Both the position numbers and the translations under genes were made by a program. A DNA stretch of 64,000 bases from an uncultured Aquimarina sp. (lineage in GTDB: Bacteria > Bacteroidota > Bacteroidia > Flavobacteriales > Flavobacteriaceae): NCBI RefSeq assembly GCF_947492965.1, contig NZ_CANLOZ010000004.1:310001-374000 (forward strand). The letters run 5' to 3'. Each line of letters starts with the position of its first letter. The stretch's first letter is position 1. This document shows, in pieces, positions 32,154 through 40,583 of this stretch. Below the pieces are notes generated by a model. It ran no database searches, was not told the DNA's origin, and saw only the letters and a list, made by a program, of their open reading frames with translations.

Positions 32154-32906
32154 ATGGGAAGAATTACAGAAACAGTTAAAGCCTTATTGATTATTAATGT
32201 GATCTTTTTTATAGGATCTCTTACATTAGGTGATGCTGCGTACAAACTATTCGCCTTATGGTTTCCAAAAAACGGCAATTTTCAGATATGGCAGATTGCT
32301 ACTCATATGTTTATGCACAGTCAAAAAACATTTGCGCATATTCTTTTTAATATGTTTATGTTATACATGTTTGGAAGTCATATGGAGAATGCAATTGGGC
32401 AAAGAAAGTTCTTATTTCTTTACTTTTCTGCGGGATTAGGAGCGATGCTACTTCAGTTGGCATTTTATTACTTTAATTTTCAGCCAGCATATCAAAGTTT
32501 TATAGAAGCTGGTTTTTCAAATGAAGAAATTATTGGTTTCTTGGATTCTGGAAGATATAATACTTCGGTGTTAAAATATACAACAGAAGAAAGTGTTTCA
32601 GATATGTTTGGAGCGTATCATAGTTTAATGGTGGGAGCTTCCGGAGCTATCGCTGGAGTCATTGCTGCATTTGCAGTTTTGTTTCCAAACTTACCACTGT
32701 ATCTAATGTTTATTCCGGTTCCGATAAAGGCAAAGTACTTGGTTGCAGGGTATTTTGTTTTGGATCTTTTCGGAGGAATCACTGGTCAAAGTGTATATGG
32801 TGCAACAAACATTGCACATTGGGCCCACATTGGAGGAGCAGTAATTGGATTCATCACAATGTGGTATTGGAAAAAGAATTCGTTTAATCAAAATCGTTGG
32901 AACTAA
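32154..32906 (+). CDS. Rhomboid intramembrane serine protease (1)
   Basis: 250-residue polytopic protein with the rhomboid catalytic dyad: Ser in VGASGAIAGV (GxSG) and His in HWAHIGGAVIGF, plus the first-loop HMFMHSQKTFAHILFNMFMLYMFG (given in part) typical of the family. It cleaves membrane substrates within the bilayer. An extended loop between TM3 and TM4 is visible (FNFQPAYQSFIEAG...). It is 6 bp downstream of mutL and its stop overlaps the next rhomboid's start (TAATG). Confidence 0.93.
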   Translation: MGRITETVKALLIINVIFFIGSLTLGDAAYKLFALWFPKNGNFQIWQIATHMFMHSQKTFAHILFNMFMLYMFGSHMENAIGQRKFLFLYFSAGLGAMLLQLAFYYFNFQPAYQSFIEAGFSNEEIIGFLDSGRYNTSVLKYTTEESVSDMFGAYHSLMVGASGAIAGVIAAFAVLFPNLPLYLMFIPVPIKAKYLVAGYFVLDLFGGITGQSVYGATNIAHWAHIGGAVIGFITMWYWKKNSFNQNRWN

Positions 32907-33805
32907 TGTCACAGATAGACGATTTAAAATTGAAATTTAGGAACTTTTCAATAGTTGAAAAGTTGATAGTTATTAATGTAATCGTATTTGTTGGTTTTTA
33001 CCTTATTAATACATTTGCGTATCTCTTTGAAGCGTCCAGTGGTTTTCTAATGGACTGGTTTGTTTTTCCTAAAGAATTAGGAGAGTTTGTGCTAAAACCT
33101 TGGTCTATTGTTACCTACGCTTTCCTGCATAGTGGATTTTGGCACCTAGCATCTAATATGATTATTTTATATTTTTCTGGAAGATATTTTGTCTCGTACC
33201 TTACAGAAAAGAGGGTTTTAACTGTCTATTTTCTTGGAGCAATTTTCGGAGCATTACTATATATGTTATCTTATAATGTATTTCCTGTATTCTCCGAAGT
33301 CGGTAGTTCTGTGTTATTAGGAGCATCTGCCTCGGTAATGGCAATATTAATAGCTGTAGCGAGTTATATACCTCATATGTCCGTTCGTTTAATGTTTATT
33401 GGTAGTGTAAAATTTTGGTGGATTGCAGCATTTTTTGTGGTTCTAGATATTATTCAAATACCAGCTGGTAATGCAGGAGGACATATAGCACATCTTGGAG
33501 GAGCTTTATTTGGATATCTATATGCTATTCAGCTAAAAAAAGGAAATGATATTGGTAGTGGTTTCGAAAAATTTATGGATGCTGTAGTTTCCATGTTTAA
33601 ACCTAAAAAGAAAAGTCCCTTAAAAACAGTACATAAAGCTAAAAAGCCAAAAAAATCTAAAACACAGGTAACAAATTCATCATCAAAAAATAAAAACCCT
33701 AATCAGGCAGAAATCGATGCTATACTAGATAAAATAAGTAAAAGCGGTTATGATAGCCTTACTAAACAAGAAAAAGATTTCTTGTTTAAAGCAGGGAAAG
33801 ATTAA
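32906..33805 (+). CDS. Rhomboid intramembrane serine protease (2) with DUF6576-like tail
   Basis: 299-residue rhomboid with Ser in LLGASASVMAIL and His in HIAHLGGALFGYL; the first-loop motif is HSGFWHLASNMIILYF. The Ser motif is GASAS rather than GASG, a tolerated variation. After the last TM helix there is a Lys-rich stretch (PKKKSPLKTVHKAKKPKK) and a small acidic C-terminal domain (AEIDAILDKISKSGYDSLTK) like DUF6576. The start is the ATG overlapping the previous stop, not the TTG three codons earlier. Tandem rhomboids after mutL are common in Flavobacteriaceae. Confidence 0.9.
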   Translation: MSQIDDLKLKFRNFSIVEKLIVINVIVFVGFYLINTFAYLFEASSGFLMDWFVFPKELGEFVLKPWSIVTYAFLHSGFWHLASNMIILYFSGRYFVSYLTEKRVLTVYFLGAIFGALLYMLSYNVFPVFSEVGSSVLLGASASVMAILIAVASYIPHMSVRLMFIGSVKFWWIAAFFVVLDIIQIPAGNAGGHIAHLGGALFGYLYAIQLKKGNDIGSGFEKFMDAVVSMFKPKKKSPLKTVHKAKKPKKSKTQVTNSSSKNKNPNQAEIDAILDKISKSGYDSLTKQEKDFLFKAGKD

Positions 33806-33807
33806 TT

Positions 33808-34827
33808 ATGAGAAAGGTAGTTAATAAGATTATATTCTTTATTAATTCTTTGGTGGCTTTCGCTCTGCTAATGTCTTATTTACTTCCTTATGTATCCCCA
33901 CAGACCTTTCCCTTATTATCTGTTCTAAGCTTAGCAGTACCTATTTTAATAGTGGTTAACGTATTGTTCTTTTTATATTGGGCAATATTGTTTAAACGTA
34001 AGATGTTGTTATCATTAATAGTTTTATTGTTAGGGATTTCGCATGTTACTTCCTTATATAGATTAAGAGGTAAAAGCTTAGCCGAAGATACCAAGGATAC
34101 ACTTTCGTTATTAACTTTTAATGTTCATGTATTTAATAGATTTAAATGGATAGATTCTGAAGAGATTCCTAAAGATATTTCCGAGTTTATTAAAAAAGAG
34201 AATCCAGATATTTTTTGTGTACAAGAGTTTTATAACAATCCCAACATAGATTTTAAGCAATATCCTTATAAATACGATTACTTTCATCATCGAAGTCAGG
34301 AATTAGCATTGGTTATATTTTCTAAATATCCTTTCGCAAAAAAAGGATCTTTAAATTTCGAGAATACTGCTAATAATGTAATTTTTGCGGATGTAATCAC
34401 TCCAACTGATACCGTAAGAGTTTACAATGTTCATTTGCAATCTCATGGTATTAGTTCTAAGACCGATGATCTTACAAAAGCAGACTCTCAAAAATTATTA
34501 AAACGAATTCAAACGTCTTTTAAAAAGCAGCAAAGTCAAACAGAGCAGTTAATTGCGCATTTAAAATCATCTCCTTACAGAAATATTGTGATGGGTGATT
34601 TTAATAATACTGCTTATTCTTATATTTATGACAAGATCAAATCTGAAGATTTACAAGATACTTTTAAGGAAGCTGGTAGGGGGTTTGGAAAAACATTTAA
34701 CTTCGAGTTATTTCCTGCTAGAATTGATTTTATTCTAGTACCAGATGACGCAGAAGTGATCAGTTTTAAAAGTTATGATGTAGAACTTTCAGACCATTAT
34801 CCAATCTATTCAAAGATTAAACTTTAA
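33808..34827 (+). CDS. Membrane-anchored endonuclease/exonuclease/phosphatase (EEP) protein
   Basis: 339-residue protein with two or three N-terminal TM helices (~8-80) and an EEP (DNase I/inositol-phosphatase fold) domain. Catalytic and metal residues are in LLTFNVHVF, FCVQEFYNNP, YNVHLQSHG, VMGDFNNTAYS and ELSDHYPI. Substrate could be a phosphodiester or a lipid/sugar phosphate outside the cytoplasm; it is not decidable here. It follows the second rhomboid by 2 bp and closes the mutL-rhomboid-rhomboid-EEP unit. Confidence 0.87.
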   Translation: MRKVVNKIIFFINSLVAFALLMSYLLPYVSPQTFPLLSVLSLAVPILIVVNVLFFLYWAILFKRKMLLSLIVLLLGISHVTSLYRLRGKSLAEDTKDTLSLLTFNVHVFNRFKWIDSEEIPKDISEFIKKENPDIFCVQEFYNNPNIDFKQYPYKYDYFHHRSQELALVIFSKYPFAKKGSLNFENTANNVIFADVITPTDTVRVYNVHLQSHGISSKTDDLTKADSQKLLKRIQTSFKKQQSQTEQLIAHLKSSPYRNIVMGDFNNTAYSYIYDKIKSEDLQDTFKEAGRGFGKTFNFELFPARIDFILVPDDAEVISFKSYDVELSDHYPIYSKIKL

Positions 34828-34869
34828 TTTTGATTTTAAAACAAAAAAATAGGAGAAATAATATGTACT

Positions 34870-36183
34870 ATGAGTAATGATTTTATAGATGATCTTTTGG
34901 AAGCACTTTCTTTTTCCCCAGATAATATTCCTCTTAGGTTAAGAATAGCAAAATCCTATTTCGATAGAAGTGAATACCAAAAATCCGAAGAACAGTACTT
35001 GGAGGTTCTTAAATTGGACGGAAATTCTATCGATGCAAAGTTTGGGCTATCCAAATGCTATTTTAGGCTTAAAAAGACAGCTCCTGCAGAGATTATTTTA
35101 GAGGAACTTATTGAGTTAAATTCTTCAAATATAGAATATTTAGAGTTGTTGTGTTACTGCCAGTTGGAGGATGGTAATATTAACGAAGCCAAAGAGACCT
35201 ATCAGCAGATTCTTATTTTTGACACGTCATATAAAAATGCGGACTTTGATAGCGTATTAAGAATGCAAACTGTAAATGATAAGGAAGATACATCGGTAGA
35301 TGAAGACGCAATCAAGTTTCTAAAAAAGCCAACAGTCAATTTTTTGGATGTCGGAGGTATGAATGATGTTAAAGAACAGATTTCTCTGAAAATAATTAAA
35401 CCTTTAGAACATAAAGAACTATACAAAGCCTATGGAAAAAAGATAGGAGGAGGTATTCTTCTGTATGGTCCTCCAGGTTGTGGTAAAACGCATCTAGCCC
35501 GAGCCACTGCTGGCGAGATAAATGCTAATTTTATCAGTATAGGGATAAATGATATTTTGGATATGTGGGTGGGTAGTAGTGAACAAAACCTTCATGAAAT
35601 ATTTGAAACTGCAAGAAGTAATAAACCTTGCGTGATTTTTATTGATGAAATAGATGCTCTTGGTGCCAACAGGAGTGATATGAATAAATCTGCGGGTAGA
35701 AATGTAATCAATCAATTTTTGGCAGAACTAGATGGTATTGATAGTGATAATGACGGAATTTTGGTATTAGGAGCTACCAATACTCCATGGCATTTAGATC
35801 CAGCATTCAGACGTCCAGGAAGATTTGATCGAATAATCTTTGTAGCGCCACCTGATCATGCTGCAAAAATTGCAATTTATGAGATCATGCTTAAGGATAA
35901 GCCTGTAGAAAGTATCGATTATAAAGCTTTGGCTAAAGCAGCTAAGGATTTTTCAGGAGCCGATATCCAAGCTTCTATAGATGTGGCGATAGAAGAAAAA
36001 TTGATGCAATCCTTTAGTGATGGTATTCCTAAACCAATTAGTACGAAGGATTTGTTAAAAGCAATAAAAAGCGTAAAGCCTAGTACCAAAGAATGGTTTA
36101 CTACCTCTAAGAATTATGCGCTATACGCGAACGATTCTGGCTTGTATGACGAAATATTATCGTACCTAAAAATAAGAAAGTAA
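34870..36183 (+). CDS. TPR-AAA+ ATPase (CDC48/VAT-like)
   Basis: 437-residue cytosolic ATPase. Residues ~18-130 are three TPR-like repeats (IPLRLRIAKSYFDRSEYQKSE...). The AAA+ domain (~160-410) has Walker A GPPGCGKT (200-207), Walker B VIFIDEIDA (255-263), a sensor-1 GATN and the arginine finger in AFRRPGRFD (312-320), matching the second AAA domain of CDC48/VAT-like unfoldases. There is no protease domain. An AGGAGA ribosome-binding site precedes the ATG. Its stop abuts the start of a TPR-membrane protein, and a second follows 3 bp later. The trio is probably a membrane-linked unfoldase module; this role is inference. Confidence 0.88.
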   Translation: MSNDFIDDLLEALSFSPDNIPLRLRIAKSYFDRSEYQKSEEQYLEVLKLDGNSIDAKFGLSKCYFRLKKTAPAEIILEELIELNSSNIEYLELLCYCQLEDGNINEAKETYQQILIFDTSYKNADFDSVLRMQTVNDKEDTSVDEDAIKFLKKPTVNFLDVGGMNDVKEQISLKIIKPLEHKELYKAYGKKIGGGILLYGPPGCGKTHLARATAGEINANFISIGINDILDMWVGSSEQNLHEIFETARSNKPCVIFIDEIDALGANRSDMNKSAGRNVINQFLAELDGIDSDNDGILVLGATNTPWHLDPAFRRPGRFDRIIFVAPPDHAAKIAIYEIMLKDKPVESIDYKALAKAAKDFSGADIQASIDVAIEEKLMQSFSDGIPKPISTKDLLKAIKSVKPSTKEWFTTSKNYALYANDSGLYDEILSYLKIRK

Positions 36184-37413
36184 ATGGAGAATGTTTTTTT
36201 TGAAAGAGGTTCTCAACTTTTTCAAATAGGGAAGTTCGATAAAGCATTACAATCATTACAAGAAGGCTTACAATCGGATCCGGATAATTATTGGGCGAAA
36301 AGTTTACTCGTAAGGTGCTATTTAGAATTAGATGATTTTGATAAAGGGGAGAAGTTAAATGAGCTTTTGATATCACAGTATCCAAATGAGGATGAATTGT
36401 TTTATAATAAAGCCGTCATAAAATGGCATCAGGAAAAAAAAGAACAGGCGTTACAAGCAATTAACGAGGCTATCTCCTTGGATCCTTATAATCCCGATTA
36501 TTTTGGCTATAAAGGACTAATGCTTTTGGAATCAAAAGACTATTCAAAAAGTCTAGATTGTGCAAACGAAGGTTTAGCTTTACATCCTAATAATGTTTTG
36601 TGTCTTAATGTTAGAGCGCAGACTTTAGTGAAACTAAATAGAAAAGAAGAGGCTCAGGAAACAGTAGAGAATACGTTACATCAGGATCCAGAAGGAAGTT
36701 TTTCTCATGCAAGTGTTGGTTGGGTACACTTAGAGCAAGGTGATCATAAAAAGGCGATGCATCATTTTAAAGAATCACTAAAGAATGATCCTAACTCCAG
36801 ATATGCAAAAGATGGTATGTTAGAATCTATAAAAGCTAAAAACTTTGTGTATAGGCTTTTTCTGAAGTATGCTTTCTGGGTGTCGAATATGAAAGAAGGC
36901 AATCAATGGGCTTTTATTATCGGGCTTTATATTGCTTATCGGGTAGTTGTATTTTTATTAAGTAAAACGGAATATCCGTATGTAGCATATTTTGTTATTG
37001 TGCCTTATTTGTTATTTGCACTTGGTGGATGGATCATAGGCCCCTTATCAAATGCAATATTACTGTTGAATCCTAACGGCAAATATTTGTTAGAAACTAA
37101 AGATAGAGTATCAGGAATACTGTTTGCCATTTTATCCGGTTTGAGTGTTATTAGTTTTTTGATATTCTTTATATCCAAGGATGAATATTGGTTTTTATTC
37201 GGTATTTCATCGGTTTGCTCGGTAATTCCGATATCTATGTCGGCTTTGATCGAGAAAAAATCTTCTAGATATATTAGTTATTTAATAGGATTTGCTATTT
37301 TATTTTCTGGTACAGTGGGCTCTCTTTTTACAGAATCTATTACAGTTCCAATGATGATTTCTATTTTTGGTTTGGTAGGCTATAGTTGGATAGGAAATTT
37401 TCTTAAGAAATAA
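36184..37413 (+). CDS. TPR protein with six C-terminal TM helices (1)
   Basis: 409-residue protein. Residues ~1-215 carry five to six TPR repeats (FQIGKFDKALQSLQEGLQSDPDNYWAK; YKGLMLLESKDYSKSLD...), and the C-terminal half has about six hydrophobic helices (WAFIIGLYIAYRVVVFLL; YFVIVPYLLFALGGWIIG; ILFAILSGLSVISFLIFF; LFGISSVCSVIPISM; and two more). There is no signal peptide, so the TPRs should face the cytosol, where the AAA+ protein encoded immediately upstream (stop TAA adjoining the ATG) could bind. A paralogue follows 3 bp downstream. No enzymatic motif is visible. Confidence 0.82.
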   Translation: MENVFFERGSQLFQIGKFDKALQSLQEGLQSDPDNYWAKSLLVRCYLELDDFDKGEKLNELLISQYPNEDELFYNKAVIKWHQEKKEQALQAINEAISLDPYNPDYFGYKGLMLLESKDYSKSLDCANEGLALHPNNVLCLNVRAQTLVKLNRKEEAQETVENTLHQDPEGSFSHASVGWVHLEQGDHKKAMHHFKESLKNDPNSRYAKDGMLESIKAKNFVYRLFLKYAFWVSNMKEGNQWAFIIGLYIAYRVVVFLLSKTEYPYVAYFVIVPYLLFALGGWIIGPLSNAILLLNPNGKYLLETKDRVSGILFAILSGLSVISFLIFFISKDEYWFLFGISSVCSVIPISMSALIEKKSSRYISYLIGFAILFSGTVGSLFTESITVPMMISIFGLVGYSWIGNFLKK

Positions 37414-37416
37414 CTT

Positions 37417-38664
37417 TTGAATCCATTAAAGAAAGGAAAAATATTATTTGATTTAGGTAGATATGAGGAAGCTATAGATTTTTTTAAAGCTACCCTTCAG
37501 ATATTGCCTGATGCTTATATTGCTAAGTACCTCATAGGACTTTCTTATCATAATCTCGAAAAAAATGAACAGGCACATTCTATAGCAGAAGAACTAATAA
37601 GTAGTGAACCTGATCAATATTATGGATATTATCTAAAATCAAGTATTTTAATACGAAAAAAAAATTATACTCTAGCGCTTCATTTCATAGATGAAGGTTT
37701 AAGATTAACTCCTACTGAAGTATTACTGCTTAATGAAAAGGCATATATTTTAATGAGACTTAATAGACTGGATGCATCTTTTGAAGTAGTGAAGCAATCA
37801 CTTAAAATAGAGCCAAGAAATTCAGATACACTTAATTTAAAAGCAAAACTTTTATCTAGAAAAAAATACAAAAGAGGTGAAACCATAAGAGCTATAAGAA
37901 GTTCACTGGAGATTTCTCCTGATGATGAAGGTACTCATCGAGCGGCGGCAGTTGTAAACTTAAGACTTGGTAATCTCAAGGCCTCCAAAGAGCACATCAT
38001 AGAAGCGCTTAGAAAGGATCCTGCGGATAGAGATGTTTTGAAGTTTTTATTTCATATTGAAGTTCTTGAGCATAGATTTTATAATTTTTTTCAGAAAATA
38101 GATGATTATTGTAAAGGTCCTAATAAGTGGTCAATAGCATCATTATTTCTTCTTTTTTTAGGTGGTATTACTCTGTTTTTATTAATAAATAACGATTATA
38201 GTATTTTGCATTTTGCACCAGCTTTGTCCATACTAATTGTTGGGAGCATTTATGGGTATTTTTTAGACCCTATACACGGGTTATTATTTTATCTTAAAAA
38301 AGATAGAAGAAGGTTTCTTAGTCTTTCAGAAAAAATGAATGCAGTTACCTTTTTACTTTTGTCATTTTTGTTATTTGTGTTTCCAATGATTCATAGTTTT
38401 TACCCAAAATATGACTGGTCTTTTAGTTGGGCGATTATAATTGCAGTGCTATTTAATATCTTATCAAGATTTTTTTTAGACTTAGATTATATTGCTAGAA
38501 CATTATTTAAGTCAATAGCATTAATAACAGTTATTACAGTTTTTTTAACTCACAATATTTTAGAGGATGATCTTAAGTTTGGTATCTTCTTTGTTATTTG
38601 TGGTATTTATTATCCACTATATTTTTTTATTATGGCTTGGCAAGGATATCTTACGGACGCATAA
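37417..38664 (+). CDS. TPR protein with six C-terminal TM helices (2)
   Basis: 415-residue paralogue of the preceding gene: TPR repeats ~1-225 (GKILFDLGRYEEAIDFFKAT; AKYLIGLSYHNLEKNEQAHS) followed by about six TM helices (SLFLLFLGGITLFLLI; ILIVGSIYGYFL; FLLLSFLLFVFPMI; WAIIIAVLFNIL; IALITVITVFL; FGIFFVICGIYYPLYFFI). The TTG start right after the previous stop is used because the first TPR helix begins at once; the next in-frame ATG would delete half the TPRs. The RBS is weak, so translational coupling is likely. Third gene of the TPR-AAA+ trio. Confidence 0.78.
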   Translation: MNPLKKGKILFDLGRYEEAIDFFKATLQILPDAYIAKYLIGLSYHNLEKNEQAHSIAEELISSEPDQYYGYYLKSSILIRKKNYTLALHFIDEGLRLTPTEVLLLNEKAYILMRLNRLDASFEVVKQSLKIEPRNSDTLNLKAKLLSRKKYKRGETIRAIRSSLEISPDDEGTHRAAAVVNLRLGNLKASKEHIIEALRKDPADRDVLKFLFHIEVLEHRFYNFFQKIDDYCKGPNKWSIASLFLLFLGGITLFLLINNDYSILHFAPALSILIVGSIYGYFLDPIHGLLFYLKKDRRRFLSLSEKMNAVTFLLLSFLLFVFPMIHSFYPKYDWSFSWAIIIAVLFNILSRFFLDLDYIARTLFKSIALITVITVFLTHNILEDDLKFGIFFVICGIYYPLYFFIMAWQGYLTDA

Positions 38665-38741
38665 ATAGTATAGCATTGTAAAGTCAATTAAATCAGCATA
38701 ATATTTTAATACAGGAATAACGACATTGCCAAATTTAAGTG

Positions 38742-39515
38742 CTAGTTTCCTAATCGGACAGCCTGATTTTCCATACTTTTCTCCCAGCCATCTGCAAATA
38801 CAGCATGGCCGTTTTTAACCATATTTCTCATAGTTTCTTTTACAGCTTCTTGTATAGGGGCTGGAAATGTATAAAGTTTCTTATTAATCTTTGTAATTCG
38901 ACCATCCGCAATTTCACTATTTTGATGTTTGATCGTTATTCTACTTTTGTTGTGATATGCTAAAATCCGTACTCTACCATCCACATAGTTGTTATCAGTT
39001 GTCGTACCGTACACAATGATTGGGTCCACTGATCCGTCTCCATCATAATCAAACAATTGCGAGTATTGATTCCAGAAACCGATAGAAGTTTCCCATTGAT
39101 CATCAATTTCTCCTTTTATTGTAGATCTCTTTTTAAATTTGTTATTATCCACTCGAACGCTCATAGCGTAAATATTATCATACAGAGTATCGTTTTTCTC
39201 ATTTATATTTTTAACATGATCGGTTAGAAGAAAATAGTATACTCCAGATTTATCATTATAAGAATATGCTTGGTATAGTTCATTAGAAATGCCTAATTGA
39301 ATTTGTCTGGTTGTATTAAACTTAGCATTCATCTCTTTCTTAGGTAATTTTCTTACTAAAAAAGTATCAATAGCTATCGAACCATATTTTTCAATAGGAA
39401 GTGCATTTGTTGCTGCTGTAGCATCAGATTTTGAAGAGTTTTCATCAGCTTCTTTTTTTTTGTTTCCACAAGAAATAAAAAATAAGATGGTAACAATGAG
39501 TAAAAATTTATTCAT
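38742..39515 (-). CDS. Hypothetical lipoprotein with an EF-hand-like DxDxDG loop
   Basis: 257-residue lipoprotein (signal MNKFLLIVTILFFISC, Cys16) followed by a disordered Lys/Asn/Ser-rich stretch. The mature part is beta-rich (YNDKSGVYYFLLTD) and includes LFDYDGDGSVDPIIVYG, a calcium-loop-like DxDGDGxxD typical of surface proteins. It may belong to the group named M949_RS01915 in Riemerella (linked to surface polysaccharide), but I am not certain. It is convergent with the TPR-membrane gene and has no partner on its own strand. Confidence 0.65.
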   Translation of the reverse strand: MNKFLLIVTILFFISCGNKKKEADENSSKSDATAATNALPIEKYGSIAIDTFLVRKLPKKEMNAKFNTTRQIQLGISNELYQAYSYNDKSGVYYFLLTDHVKNINEKNDTLYDNIYAMSVRVDNNKFKKRSTIKGEIDDQWETSIGFWNQYSQLFDYDGDGSVDPIIVYGTTTDNNYVDGRVRILAYHNKSRITIKHQNSEIADGRITKINKKLYTFPAPIQEAVKETMRNMVKNGHAVFADGWEKSMENQAVRLGN

Positions 39516-39590
39516 AGATATAAGGGGGATTATAAAATTGATTACAATGTATTCTGTATTAAAATTAAAAAATATTTTCTAATTATAACT

Positions 39591-39902
39591 TTATATCATC
39601 TGGCAATCAACGAAATCTGTAATAATATGCCATAATAAAGCAATACCAAAGATTCTAGTTCTTTTGAAAAATAGTAAAATACCGTAGAAAATTATAGCGT
39701 ATATATTATGCAAAAAATGAAAACCAACACTACATCGATTAGGATCAAAAATGGGATTTGCTGCTAAATGATCAAGGTCTATGAGCATTGCAGAAAGAAA
39801 AATAAGATACACTGATTTCCATTTTTGAGGATAAAAAACAAAAGCAATCCCAAAAGGGATGATGAAATGAAAACCATAATGTATCATAAAACGATACATC
39901 AA
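39591..39902 (-). CDS. DUF6122 small membrane protein
   Basis: 103-residue protein with three to four hydrophobic segments and conserved histidine/aspartate pairs (HYGFHF, LIDLDHLAANP, FHFLHN, WHIITDFVD) that match DUF6122 of Bacteroidota and resemble metal-binding YdjM-like membrane hydrolases. The ATG overlaps the WbqC stop by 4 bp (ATGA). It ends the parA-parB-DUF5683-dapB-lepB-WbqC row of genes. Function unknown. Confidence 0.75.
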   Translation of the reverse strand: MMYRFMIHYGFHFIIPFGIAFVFYPQKWKSVYLIFLSAMLIDLDHLAANPIFDPNRCSVGFHFLHNIYAIIFYGILLFFKRTRIFGIALLWHIITDFVDCQMI

Positions 39903-40531
39903 TAAATCATTTGATTTTCTAAATATGTAATAGCATTGGTACCTTCATTGAATAATAAATCCAAAATAGAAAGATTAGAGATAAATCCATGCTTTTCTGA
40001 AAATACCTGAATATACGATGATAATGCATGGTGCTTGTCTTTTTTGGCATTGACAAGAGCCCTCTGGTCGTTTAAGTCGTCACCATATTCTTTTAGAAAA
40101 GCTGTGGTCTTAGAATAGTCTGCTTCTAATTGTAAACAATCGTTAACTGCTTCCATGCACTCATAATTGAAATCTAAAAGGTAATCTTTCTTTTTTTCAA
40201 AAAGAGGGATCAGTTCATCTTCATAATACTCGAAAAAAGGAGAGGTTCTATATGCTGTTTGTATGGATTTCCAATGCAGTGACTGCCATTGAAATTCATT
40301 TTCTATTCTTACATCTCTATACAATTGTTTACCATTACTGTGTTTGCCAGTGTGTTTGATCGGTATGGTTAATAGTAGTTTACCATTTGCTCCATAAATA
40401 TACGTTCTATTGCGATACGTTTGTTTTTGGTAGTTATCATAGTCTTCAAAAATAACAGTATCATTTTGAGCCATGGCAGCATACTGTGCAATAGATCCAA
40501 AATACATGGGATGTAGTAGAACAGTTTTCAA
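39899..40531 (-). CDS. WbqC-family protein
   Basis: 210-residue WbqC-like protein: begins with LLHPMYFGSIAQYAAMAQND, then the YRNRTYIYGANGKLLLTIPIKH strand region (given in part), and WQSLHWKSIQTAYRTSPFFEYYED. The family is found in polysaccharide loci and in the flavobacterial lepB region; its enzymatic role is not established (it has been proposed to act in nucleotide-sugar or glycan modification). Overlaps the DUF6122 gene by 4 bp and lies 52 bp downstream of lepB. Confidence 0.83.
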   Translation of the reverse strand: MKTVLLHPMYFGSIAQYAAMAQNDTVIFEDYDNYQKQTYRNRTYIYGANGKLLLTIPIKHTGKHSNGKQLYRDVRIENEFQWQSLHWKSIQTAYRTSPFFEYYEDELIPLFEKKKDYLLDFNYECMEAVNDCLQLEADYSKTTAFLKEYGDDLNDQRALVNAKKDKHHALSSYIQVFSEKHGFISNLSILDLLFNEGTNAITYLENQMIY

Positions 40532-40583
40532 GATTGTGAACTTAAGTTTTTTAATAAATAGTCAGTAGTTATATAAATAGCAA

